NCBI GenBank assembly: GCA_905221605.1
Contig: CAJNDS010002201.1
Span: 406,022-470,021 of the forward strand
Source of the DNA: Symbiodinium natans
Lineage: Eukaryota; Sar; Dinophyceae; Suessiales; Symbiodiniaceae
Reading direction: 5' to 3'
DNA: 64,000 nt
Shown here: positions 1-11,000 of the stretch, piece after piece
How positions within the stretch are numbered: the stretch's first letter is position 1
How the letters are laid out: each line of letters begins with the position of its first letter
Made by a program: the position numbers and the translations under genes
Notes under the pieces: generated by a model
What the model was told of the DNA's origin: nothing
Seen by the model: the letters and a program-made list of their open reading frames with translations, nothing else
Database searches by the model: none

Positions 1-620
1 CTCACTCCCCCTACTGCAGTCAACCTGCGTGCCAGCAAGCTCCCACCTACGAGCTGAGCTGTTTTGGAGGAGTCCAGGTAAAACTAATTGTTTGGTATGG
101 TTGTATGTGCTTTTCTGAAGTGATCTTTCCACTCCCCCCTCGGCACTGCAGGGCGATGGTCTAGGCCCTGGGCATTGTGGCCCTCTCGCACCAAACGCTC
201 CGTTGTGTAGTGGCCCCGGAAGCCTGTGCCACCTGCCACAGATCGCTTGTGCCAAGGCTTTAGAAAGGAACGGGCTCTTGCATTCGAAAGGGACGGGACT
301 CCCTCTGTGCTATCGCGTGTGGCTCAATGTTGGGAGAGCCTAGAACCAGCACCGACCTCAGATCTGAACTCTGGGATACCATGCTCTTGCAAGCCTCAAC
401 ATGTTCGGGCACGCACAATAGGCAGTTGCCAAGGAAGCTCAGTGCCTGGCCACCCGCAAACGCCTCCCGAGAGCTCTCACACCCTGCTGCTGCAAGAGCC
501 CCTTTCCCCTTGCGGGCGTCTCGCCTCGTCTGCTTTTGCCCTTTTTTGCCCTTTTGCACTGTGTAGTCACTGTGGAGTCACTGTGGAGTCACTGTGGAGT
601 CACTTTCTGTTGCACCTAGC
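1..620. other. intergenic, short 11-bp tandem repeat
   Basis: I see no gene here. Positions 565-604 hold three and a half copies of AGTCACTGTGG just downstream of the sulfotransferase stop codon. The rest is unremarkable mixed-composition DNA that could include 3' UTR of the minus-strand gene. Confidence 0.6.
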
Positions 621-625
621 AGCAT

Positions 626-1540
626 CTAGGGGAGGTCCTCGTGAATATTGTAACCGAGCCTGCTGCGAAACTCTTCGTAGCGAGACTGCAAATCAGCCGG
701 CATGGACCTGGTTGCCTTCCTGGCTTTTGACATGCACTCCTCACTGTTGGTGTGCCCAATAACGTCGGGAACGCGGCGCAGGTCTGCTTTCTTGGCCGCT
801 TCGAGCACCCGACCGTGCTCCTCCTCGGTTATAAGACCTGCGAACCAGAAGTCTATCAGCTTCCTGGCTTCCTCATCGAAGTCCTTGGACGAGCGTGTAA
901 ACTTTTCATAATCTATCCGGAAGGTGTCATTCTGGGGTTCAGCAAAGCTTGACATGTTGGCCACTTGTGGGAGCATCCTGTGTGCCATGAACGCCACACC
1001 GTCTTGTGCATCCATGCTAGGCACCACTCCCAGCGGCCAAGCTATCGGGTTGTACCACTCCTTCCATTCGTGGTGAAAGCAGTATGCCGAGGCGACCATC
1101 TCCAGAGGATCCCGCACGGGCACTACCACTTTCAGCACCCCTGGCCCGGCTGCCTCACGTTGCTGCTGAACAGTTTCAGCCGAGCACATGTCCACCTCAA
1201 TCCGCACAGGCGCCTCCGGATTGTAACAGACGCCCGGCCCACACGGACGGGTCATCAGCCCCAGGTCGTGTGTCTCGCCCCTCTCACCAAAAACACCCAG
1301 CTCGCCAAAGACGAACCAGACAAGCTTCTTGGTGAGGTCAACACCGGACTTGTGATGAGCACATGCAAGATACTGATGGACTTCCCATGGCTTCTGCCGC
1401 ACTTCGTGGCGGCGCCCTGTTCGGGTGGTTCGAGCTGTTCGGGCCACATGTGTGGCCTGCATCTGTACCATGAACACACCTGGCTCGACATCACCCAGCG
1501 CAGCTCCCAGCAGAGCCAACCATGGACGCCATCTCATCAT
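626..1540 (-). CDS. sulfotransferase family protein (secretory/Golgi type)
   Basis: A single open exon of 304 codons starting with ATG ATG at 1540. Residues 1-17 look like a signal peptide or signal anchor (hydrophobic after WRPW). HHKSG at residues 62-66 fits the 5'-phosphosulfate-binding loop of carbohydrate sulfotransferases. PVRDPLEMVASAY (about 141-153) fits the 3'-phosphate-binding motif, with Arg143, Asp144 and the following Ser. The family moves sulfate from PAPS to glycans or other acceptors in the Golgi lumen; the acceptor here is unknown. The length matches a minimal sulfotransferase domain and the reading frame is intact with no intron. It is the last gene of the minus-strand array. 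The family call is firm, the substrate is not. Confidence 0.75.
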   Translation of the reverse strand: MMRWRPWLALLGAALGDVEPGVFMVQMQATHVARTARTTRTGRRHEVRQKPWEVHQYLACAHHKSGVDLTKKLVWFVFGELGVFGERGETHDLGLMTRPCGPGVCYNPEAPVRIEVDMCSAETVQQQREAAGPGVLKVVVPVRDPLEMVASAYCFHHEWKEWYNPIAWPLGVVPSMDAQDGVAFMAHRMLPQVANMSSFAEPQNDTFRIDYEKFTRSSKDFDEEARKLIDFWFAGLITEEEHGRVLEAAKKADLRRVPDVIGHTNSEECMSKARKATRSMPADLQSRYEEFRSRLGYNIHEDLP

Positions 1541-2430
1541 GTCTTATCTCAGCATTGCTTCAGTGATTCAGCGTAATGGAGGGCCATACTCAGAGAGGGG
1601 TTTCTTCTGAGCCCAATATGTCTTTGGATGTCTCTGGCTTGCTCTGGCTTGAGGCTTGCAGGCATCCACGATTCCCCTCCTCTGACCCTCAATTCGCAGG
1701 AGCGTCCCCTACACGAGCAAGCTCCGGACATGTTGGGCCTCGGGGTGCCAGTACCAGCATCACGAGCAGTATGGCCTCGGCTTCCCGCGAATGCATCGAA
1801 TCACCAGGAAGCACTCAATCATGCGATCATATGCGATCCCTAGCGTCCGGCATGGTGCACGGCCCCAACGCCACGAACACCACGAACCCGCCTCAGACGC
1901 CCGATGGGTCGCCGCGCCCTTCAATGCCCCTACACTGAGCATCGCTGAGACTGACTAGGACCTCACTTGTCGCAGATCTCCATCCCCGCGAGAACCATTC
2001 ATCGGGCAATGCTCAGCTTAGAGTTACAAGAGCTTCTGCGCTTGCAGGTCCTATGCATCGCAAGGACCTGTCCCTGCAGTTCCCTGTTGTTGCGTGCTGC
2101 TGGAAGCTAGCTTCCAATCACAAAAGCACCCGTCTTGTGAACGAAATGGCTTCGATGTCAAAGGATTTCTCACAACAAGGCAAAAGCCAGTGCACTGAAT
2201 CATGCACATGGCGTCTTACATCTTCTTTCTCATCCGGTTGCTGGTCGCCTGCCCCACCGTGGGTTCCATGGCCAACGGATGCTCACACCGGTGTCTTGCT
2301 GGAGAGGTGAGGTGGTCTGCTTCTTGGCCCATCTTCAGGCGGCTTCGGGTCTTCTTGAACCTGCTGGGCGTCCAATGCTTTCAGCGCGCTGCAGACACGT
2401 CAAGCTGGTCGAGGATCGAAGCATCGGGCT
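1541..2430. other. intergenic, nothing recognised
   Basis: About 0.9 kb between the oxygenase stop and the sulfotransferase start. Open frames here carry no motif I know and look like chance ORFs. Confidence 0.5.
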
Positions 2431-3493
2431 TTACTCGGAGCTGTCGGCAAAAACGACATCAGAGCGAAGAACATACTTGACGCCCTGGGTCACCGCAAGT
2501 GACTCATGCAGAAGGCATTCCTCAGGTTTGCGGCACCTACGAGGAGGCCTTGGAACCAGAATAACAAGGAGTGCTGATCTACTGGTGGGTAGTGACGATT
2601 CTAGCAGGGAGCATGGGGCATGGGCCTCGGAGCTTCGCCGTGGCACAAAAAAGGAAACAGCCGCCATGCAACTCTTAGCCAAGCTGCGGATCCATGCCGA
2701 TGAACCAGCGCCTGCCCTGCGACCGGCGCTACTCGTAGCACCTCCGCTCCACCAGCATAGAAGGCTGTCTCTCCACCCACTAGCTCGTGCTCCTCGCCGC
2801 TCAAGTAGATCAGCAGTGTGAACTCAGTTTTGCCCCTGGCCGTCTGATTGCTACCATCCACGTGCTTTCCAAACACGTCGCCGCCGGAGTACTTGTAGAT
2901 GCGAATGTTCTCATTGAGGCCTGGTCGGTGCTCACGTGCCTGTCTAAAGGCCAGCGCTGTCACATCTGCTGAAAAATGCTGAAAACGGCCTACTGGGCGA
3001 CGACTGCCCACACGCAACGCTGCCAGAGCTGTGTTCAGGCCTCGCACTGCAAGTTTACCAGGCTACCTCTCATCTTACACCACGCTGCATGACAACCGCT
3101 GCATGTACCAAAACGGCCAGGCCTGCATTCCAAAGCGCATCTGCAAACTGCGGGTCTTCAAATGAAACCCGGTAGTGATGCCTTGGACGTAAGGAGAGAC
3201 AACCGTCGAGCTGCCTTTTGCAGACCAAGACCATCCTTTGCTGGCGAAGCCTTTAAGGGGTGCTTCAGGGTGACGTGCATTTGTTTCATGACTGATACTT
3301 CTTGCATTTATCCGGGTTCATTTTGCCTCTTGTACTGCTTCTGAGGGTGCCTGTGAGCCTCGCCGAAGGCCGGGCCGCGGCTGGTCTGCAGCTCGAAGTT
3401 CGCCTCCTCCGATGCCTTGATTAGGACATGGGCTTCCTCCGCGTCGAGGACGCCCGGGACCAAAAAGATGTTGGGAATCCTCAACTTCTCCAC
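2431..3493 (-). CDS. 2-oxoglutarate/Fe(II)-dependent oxygenase (prolyl-4-hydroxylase-like), 4 exons, 5' partial
   Basis: Four minus-strand exons join into one double-stranded beta-helix oxygenase. Exon pieces: about 3493-3345 (IFLVPGVLDAEEAHVLIKAS ... RGPAFGEAHR), 3172-3123 (VSFEDPQFADALW), 3040-2690 (LNENIRIYKYSGG, then HVDGSNQ, then VGGETAFY) and 2540-2431 (CLLHESLAVTQGVKYVLRSD). HxD of HVDGS and the late His of LLHES would bind iron; Lys of GVKYVLRSD would bind 2-oxoglutarate. The pieces follow the order and spacing of plant and protist P4H-like oxygenases. No ATG precedes the first piece in frame (a TGA lies just upstream), so at least one more 5' exon is expected. Exact splice sites were not fixed. 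Such enzymes hydroxylate proteins or small molecules; the substrate cannot be told. Confidence 0.72.
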
Positions 3494-4058
3494 TCGCCGC
3501 AGTCACTTGCCTCTCGCATGTCTAGCAAAATGCACAGATGCACTCCTCGTCTCCTGGCTCTTCAACTCCTTCCGTCTCGGTGCTGCAGCCTCCGATCGCA
3601 AGCAAGACCGCAGGAGCACCAAGTCCAAGAGAGTTGAAGTTTGACCTCGAATCTGCGTCCCGGCTCTGGCGGTCGACCGCCCCAGCGCATGCGTCGGGCC
3701 TCTCGGATGCAAAGCCTAGACCACAACTTAAAGTTTTCAGATCCGAGATGCCTTCTCCTTGACACTCTGGCGAAAGACCCACCGCGAAGCAAGCAATCGC
3801 CGACGCATGGCAGGTCAGCTCGAGCCCTGTTTGCTAGGTGTTCATGACTCATGACCAACCTGAACCGGCAACCGTTGTTGCCACATGACGAACCACTGCT
3901 TTGCAGCCACGTCTTTTTGCAACGCGGCAAAACGACGTGGCTCGATGTTCAGACCGCAGGCACGGAAGAGCTGTGTACGCAAGACTTCCTTCGTCTTCAC
4001 AGGCTGCCAGCTACGAACACTACCTACATTGCAACTACATGTGAAGCTCTCACATTTC
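3494..4058. other. intergenic, nothing recognised
   Basis: Several short minus-strand frames are open here but carry no motif. They could belong to the 3' end of the acyl-carrier gene or to the 5' end of the oxygenase gene. Confidence 0.4.
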
Positions 4059-4731
4059 CTAAACTCCGGCCAACTGGCTTTGCTCCACGATGTGTTCCGT
4101 GAGCTCACGCAACGTGGGAAAGTCAAAAAGTACTGTTGCCGTGTCTGTCATAAAGGGGAACGTGGAAGCGATGAGGTTCTGCAGGTCGATGGCCGACAAG
4201 CTGTCCAAACCAAGGTCCATGAGCGGACTCTCAGCATCAACGTGCCTTGGCTGTAAGCTGGACTTTGTGCTTTGCCCCTTGCACCCTCTCACGCCTACCA
4301 GCGCCGGAGTCTTAAATGCCTTCTCATCACTACAGCAGTCAGCGTTCGTCAGACGCACGCATACGGACGCGCAGGGTGACAAGCGGAGGTTGCTGCTTTC
4401 AAAATCAGCGGAGCGGCTGCTCGTCCGTCAGGACATTTTGAACATGCGACATCAGCTTACTTCTGACCATCTCGCGATCGACGCCCTGTGACCGAGCAAC
4501 TTTTCCCGCAGCGTCTGGCCTCACCAGCCACTTTTTTGTCTGGTTGATTGCGCATGCCTCCAACGTGTGCACCTTTTTTGGGATGCCGCCAGCACTCTCA
4601 GATGGCGCCAAACCATCAAGTTGCAAACAGTCACGGTCGTGCCTGAGTGAGCTTGTGTCGTACGCGGCTTCAGCCTCGTAGTAGTCCTCGTCATCAGCAC
4701 GGTCAATCCACAAACGCCACTGTTCCGCCAC
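4059..4731 (-). CDS. acyl-carrier-protein domain of polyketide-synthase type, exon pieces
   Basis: Two exon-like pieces on the minus strand. The upstream one (4731-about 4405) ends in a helix-I-like segment, VDREMVRSKLMSHVQNVL. The downstream one (about 4245-4059) carries DLGLDSLSAIDLQN, the phosphopantetheine attachment motif with Ser in GLDSL, followed by FDFPTLRELTEHI, the usual end of a PKS/NRPS carrier domain. A carrier domain holds the growing acyl chain on its pantetheine arm. Dinoflagellates are rich in single-domain and multidomain PKS genes. No ketosynthase or other domain is visible nearby, so this is either a small stand-alone carrier or the remnant of a larger gene. The first codon of the upstream piece is not ATG. 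Confidence 0.6.
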
Positions 4732-7334
4732 TTCTCAGCATTCTGATGCTAGCTGGCTTCCCCTCGTGGGCTGACTAGCACTGCGTGCATTCCTCCATTC
4801 TACCCGGTACTACCTCAACTCAGGCACTTGGCTCTGCCTCCTCTGTCTGCCGGGCGCGTTGCAGCTCTTCTCCTGATGCCAAACCCTAACACCCCAAAGC
4901 TAGTAACATAGTAAGAACTTCTCAAGGTGACTGCTCTGCATCCTCTGGGCTAGCCGATTCTAAAACATTTGCTTATTTGCATTATCTTCGGAGCCTCATG
5001 GGCAGGCGCTCCTCGATTTTTATGTGGCCAACTTGGAGATGTATTCTCTATGCAGGATACGTCTCGCTCTTAGTAATCTAGCGATCGAGTGAAGTTTCTT
5101 GTTAACCTGCAAATCGTGTCTGAGGGCCTGCCCCCCAACCGATTGACACCATGGTACAAGTGAAAGGAAGGTCGCACCGTTAGTTACTTTGAGGAAGCCC
5201 TTAGCTTCAGGCATCCCAAGTTTTTCACTGCTAACCGGTGGCGGAGATGGTGGGATTCTGGCTCGTCTTTCTCACATGAATAGCTATACACGTATATTCT
5301 CCAGATGGTGTCATCTTAGCCTTTGAATTTAGTGGGCAACACTCATTTGATTTTTGGCAAGTTCTCTTGTCAGTCATCCTTTTCTTCACTTATTTACTGA
5401 TTGTTGAAATTTCTTTCAGGGCTGGGGAGCGAATACCACAGACCAAGCACAATTGATTGCACATGGGCCAGGTGCTGCAGTCTGGCCACGCGCCATCTTT
5501 GCTCCGGCTTCATTTCCAGTCTCGGAGGCATTCTGCAGTGCCTCAATCACAACTCAAACTCTAAGGGTAGTTTCATGGGCCTGTAATATGGTCCCTGGCC
5601 TCCTTTAAAGGGTTCTGATTGATGGGCCCTTAATTTGTGTAGGGTATATAAGGGGTATAAGGGGTACCCTTTAAGGGCCCATACTAGGGGACTATGTAGC
5701 TACACGAAGACAAACAGATCCGGTGGTGCACATGTTCCACCTGCTGCAGTTAGGCACCGTGGGCCCCTGAGGCATGATCAGAAGAGAACAAAACGCAACA
5801 TGGTACCAGGACTTGCTTGCCCGCGCTTCTGCCTTCATCGCATTGCGTTGTCAGACAATCCGACACTTGGGAGTTCATCAATCATGATCAACCGAATCTG
5901 TTGCTGACCGTCCTCTGCCCGCTTATGCTGTGGTGTTTATGACCTGCCTGAGCGCCCACTAAGTTTTCTGCAAAAGCTTAGGCAGTTCTTCTCGAATCTG
6001 CGCACGTGTTTGCTCAAACATGTTATGTTCTGCGCTTTCTAGCTGATTCTCGCTATGCTGCCAGGCCACCCGTTCGATGCATTGCACTGCCTCGTCAACG
6101 TGGCCCAAGGCCTGGACGAATCAAGAGTGCTTGGAGGCGCGTCTATTGGCACAACCTGTGCCTTTGCCAGACGCCCTTGCAGAAGAAGACATCGGAGAAT
6201 GCCTCCGCATTTGTTCTCTCAACATTGGAAGGTGGCAGGCCAATCGGCTCAGAAAAGTAAGCAGCAACGGCTTCTGTCTACAACGCCTACTTCGGGCGAT
6301 GTGTGATGCACACAGTTGCGTGACTCGTACGTTGCTGGCGAACGATTTCTGGCCCCTCTACACGAACGCCTCCGCTGTCCTTGGTTCTCCTGATCTGTCT
6401 GAAGAGAGCTTCAGCTTCGTAGGCCGCCATCCTCGGATAGCTTTTTTGGAGGAGACGGCTGCTCCCTCAACAATAGAAAGTTACCAAATGCCGTGCCTTT
6501 TGTCTTCATAAATGGAAGATTCATCTGCAGGGCTCTCTTGGAAGCACCTCCCAACACTCTTGCCCTTAGCTTAGAAAAGGAATCCCAACAGATAGTGAAA
6601 ACCTCCTCCAAAACAACGAGGGAACAACTCTTTCATGAAACAGTTCCTACTTTCGGACAGTTTAATGGACACCTCACTCGGGGAAGCTTCCTGGACTCTC
6701 AGATGTACATCTAGTACAAGACTTCGGTAGAACCTTTTTTAATTACAAAAGGACAGGAACACCTGGCACACCATGGAAAGACCCTGCCCCTTACATGATC
6801 AACACGTAGTTGCCCGAACGGCTTTCATTGAAAGAATGCTTATTCTGACTTTCGGAAGTCTGCACAAATTCGATGGCAATTTCAAATGCCGAGTTACGTC
6901 TGCTAAATCCTCATTAACAACGGCTACGCACAACCCTACGAACATGCCTCTTCCATGGCTTACATGAGACTCGCATAGGCTTTTATTAACAGCACGAAGA
7001 TTATGTGCTGTGAACACTAATGGGTCTCTCATAGCTGCTTCAGAGGATGTTAGTATGACTGTACTTTAGGTGAACTGAAAATAGAATTACTCGCCATGGA
7101 ATGTGAGCCAAGCACACTAACACTTCAAGATACATATCTTGTAGAGGAGATGCACATCAACATGTTCATAAGCACATAGGCATGAGAGTTTTGATAGCGG
7201 GTCCATGCACACATTCGAAGGCACATAAAGGATTTAGAAGGTTGCCCTCACTTAAACCCACAGTGCTTGGGAATACTGGATATGTAGTGTATACTGCGTT
7301 TTTACATTCGAGGTTGGCCCATGGGGTAGGAGGC

Positions 7335-7425
7335 CCCACACATTTATATACATGTATATGTATATATACATGTGTATATGTGCATATGTATATATATATA
7401 TGTATCTCTATATCTTTATGTAGAA
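7335..7425. repeat. TA/TATG microsatellite
   Basis: An alternating run of TATA, TATATG and CATG dinucleotides. A second similar patch lies at 7837-7870. Frames open across it are artefacts. Confidence 0.85.
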
Positions 7426-7800
7426 ACTCTTTTGTTCTTCTGCCGGGCATAAAGGGCAGGGCTACCCCTGAACAACCACGCGCATATAAACTCTTCCTCT
7501 GTCACTCTCTCTCTGTCTCACTCTCACGCTCTCTGCCTCTCTCTTGTTTGTATCCGTGATACATGCAAACACAGATATATTTATATGCTCACACCCTCCC
7601 CCGCCATGGACCATCCGCAAATGTAAAATTGCGAAAAAGCACACCGGAATTGCAAAACTGGGAGAACCTCCGGCGAGGTTTGGAGTTTTGGATCCTGGGA
7701 TCATTGGACTTGGGCAAGTAAATGTTTGCTTAGGCAAGCCAAAGAAAAGCAAAGTTTAACAAAAAACGATGTTGCAAAAACGGCGTGCATGCATTTTTGG

Positions 7801-7820
7801 GGCGGGGGGGGGGGGGGGGG
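7801..7820. repeat. poly(G) tract
   Basis: About 19 G with one C interruption, directly before a TA microsatellite. Such a run could form a G-quadruplex and is also a spot where read or assembly errors are common. Confidence 0.8.
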
Positions 7821-8099
7821 ACCATTCATAGATGTACATATATATATATACATATATATATATAGATATTTCTATTTATGTGCTTTTTATTTTTGTTTTC
7901 CTATGCAATTATGTATTTACTTATTGAATTCTAATTTTCCATTGTTGATGTAAAAAATACTCCCGCAACAGGAAACTATCAGCACACAGCTTCCAAATTC
8001 TCTCTGCCCGTTGTAGAACTACGAAGGAAGAGATTACAACCTTGATCGAAGGTTCAAAGCTTGCTGGTGGCGACCAACGCAGATAAGAGCTTCAGCCTG

Positions 8100-11000
8100 C
8101 CAATACTTGGCAGAGCCTTAGCGCGAGCACCCCCGCAGCCATCTTGGAAAGCAGAATACAGCACAGATTACGGCACGGTACGAAGTCACTAGGCCGCACC
8201 AAAGCATCTCAGCACCACGCTCTTGTATTCGATGCTTGCGGCATCCCGAGAGGCCAACGACCACCCCTCGGAAACAGTCAAGAACCAATTCCGATTCGAG
8301 TGATGAATGAACTTCGTCAGCCTTCCAGGATTCTCCACGTCAAGGGGCCTGCTCGGCATATTGAAGAGCCTTCCCGGCAAAGCTACCCTGTCCAGGTGCT
8401 TCAGAGAGCCGCACGATGTTCACCTTTGCACGCATCACCCACCCGTTCCACACGGCATCCAGTCTCCAAAGCTTCAGCATGTCGTGCCTGCACCAACTGG
8501 GCAAGCGCCGCAAGCTCCAAGTCAACCAAACTCTCGTTGAGTTTCGCCAGACGAAGCCTGGGCGATGGGCGAAACACGGACGGTTGCAAGGAGCCAGAGC
8601 AGGGAAGGTCCGCCACACTGCACGTGCCAAGATACATTTCAGTGGCGGCTTTTTCTCCCTCTTGGACGTTTTTCTGGAGGACGAACAAGCTGCAGAGCAC
8701 GTCAAGCGCCTCGACCTGCTCCTCCAAAACCAGCAGAGCGCCGTGAAAGCACCGGCTGGCATGAAACAGCGTCTCTTGCAGCCCAAGGCGCCTTGACGCT
8801 GCCCTTCTTGCGCTGCACAACCTCCACTCTCTTGGCTGCAGCTTGGAGTGCCGCTTCATAGTGATTTGTCGACATGTGGAGTTCGACCACATGGTGCCAG
8901 ACTTCGATCTCCTGCAAGAGATGTTCCAAGATTCTTCATTATCCATGAACAAAATGAACAATAAATAAGGACATGGCAAGCATCCGGTTGTGGGCCTTCT
9001 TGTAAAGATCGTGCTCGTCGCAAAGGGCATGTGCCTCTCCTGGGCTCTGGTGTGTCTACGTTGTCGAAAAAATCATTCGCCAAACTCTGCCTCGCATCCT
9101 GACATTCTGGCGATTCGTGGCGATTCGTTCAGCCAGGGTGCGGCAGCAGACCTGGGCCTCGTCGTAGCTGCGCGCTGCTGCGTGGCATTCGGCCAGGAGC
9201 AGCCACGCACTCGCCTCGCCCTCCTGGGTTCATGGAGATTAAATCCACAGATGCAGCAGACTCTGGAGTTGTGCTTGTGTTTTTGCTGCATTCTTCTCGG
9301 ATTGGGTAGAAAAAGTCTGAAACTTCGAGTTGGGAATGACGACACATGCTTTTGCTTTCTCAGCACACTGTTTGACACCTTCCAAGTCCTTCAAAACGGG
9401 ACTATGTGTGGCTCTCCTTGTCCTCATCCTTTGCAGAGAGCTTCTTGGACTTCTTCACCGAAGACATGGCTTGGTAGTGATTCCCCCTGGCTAGCTGCAG
9501 CCTCGGCAGGCGAAGGCACCAGCCCCAGACTGCTTGCGATGACTCATGCCCGGTCAGGCATTCAACTGCGTGTCGCACCCATAAGAGTACCCCGTAGCTA
9601 CACTGCACCAGGCGCCCGCGCTGTGCCAGGATCCGGAGGCCTTGCGCCTCACGATGGGTCTTGCCGAACTCCCGGGCCAGCTCGAGGCCCTCTGCCACGG
9701 CAGCCTCCGCCTCGTCCAGCTGCCCACTGTTGCAGTGCGACCTCCAAATCTAGCTGCCGCGTGGAAAAACCATGGGGACTGGGGAAACTAGAAGGTGATA
9801 AGAAGCAGGCTTGGCTCCATTGCAAGGCTGGCTGGTCAAGTCGTCAGTCGTAAGCCTAGCTATGCATCCTTCGGCTGCTCCCGATTAGATTGGTCGAAAG
9901 CTGTGCCAGCACCAGCAGCAAAACTTAAAACGGACTGATCAAACGCTATAACGTTGATGTCGGCCGGCACATTCATACCCTTGCCCTGCCCTACCGTAAG
10001 CCTGAAGACAAGGTCTCCTGCCGGTCGCAGTGTAGTACCAGTATGGCAGATTCATTTCTGGATGCCCATATCAAAGATTTAGAACAGCAGCTGGCTGCCC
10101 TTGCTTGGGAGGTTTGAAGACGCATCTTGGCTCGAACGTGGAGTGCTTGTTTGTTATAGGCGCTGGCACAAGCAGTCTGATCCTGTTCAACCCTGCAATT
10201 ATCGGGGTTTTCGACAGCCAAGCTGATCCACAAACCAAGTACTTGGTGTCGGGACACCACGGCCGAATGGAAACCCCGAGAAGCAAACAGAGCCTTGCCA
10301 AGTCAATGAGAATGTGCATCCTTTGCTTGCGTGACCTTGCAGATCAATAGCGAAATGAGACCAAGTTTTTCAGCAGATGGGTGGACTTCCACATCCTGTG
10401 CCAACGAGCAGCTTGATTCCTTGCATCAGTTCCAGCTCGTTCGGTGTCGTCTTGCCCTGAGGCAATTGGCAATAGCTTTACTGAATATGTGTATGTGAGC
10501 ATCATCTGCAGAACGCTTCCGGTGTTTGTCGATGTGCCCCCGAACAAGCCTGCAGCTCATCGACCAAGACTTGCAAAGTTGCCACCTCCATCTTTAAGCG
10601 CGGGTCCTGGTCGGGCACCCTTTGATCTCGCATTGTCAAAGATTAGTTCCCCTCAGTTACCCTATCAACCCTCAAGGGTTTCAACTTCTGCTTGCACTGC
10701 TGGCGGACCCGAATGTGCAGCCCTCCAGTTGGTTGGGGTGGAAATGGTCGTGGGCGTTTCGCCTGGTTTTGACTTGGACACGCCATGCCGAAGAAGGAAG
10801 CAGAAAGGCTAACTGGCAATCTCGTCCGGGCCTTTCCCTTCTAAGATGTTTAAGCGCCTGGTGTGCCGGGTATCTTTCGGTCTTTCGGCCGACTGCAAGA
10901 CAGGACCGGTGGATGCAGCATCGGGCTTTGCCACCTCTCTCATGCCACAAGCATCGTTCTACCAGGATGTTCCGTATGTTCCTTGTGTTCCCTATGTTCC

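Larger units (their letters stand above)
4732..8099. other. AT-richer intergenic stretch with microsatellites
   Basis: No gene is supported over about 3.4 kb. At 5641-5690 there is a short run of GGGTA/TATAAGGGG-like repeats. A plus-strand frame at about 6230 includes RICSLNIGRW, faintly like the start of a LINE endonuclease, but nothing follows it up. The rest has low coding signal. Confidence 0.5.

Noticed and set aside
6077..6511. LINE endonuclease start (RICSLNIGRW)
   Set aside because: A single short motif-like match without the later GDxN or SDH blocks.
7166..7450. Tyr/Ile-rich ORFs on both strands
   Set aside because: Generated by a TA/CATG microsatellite.
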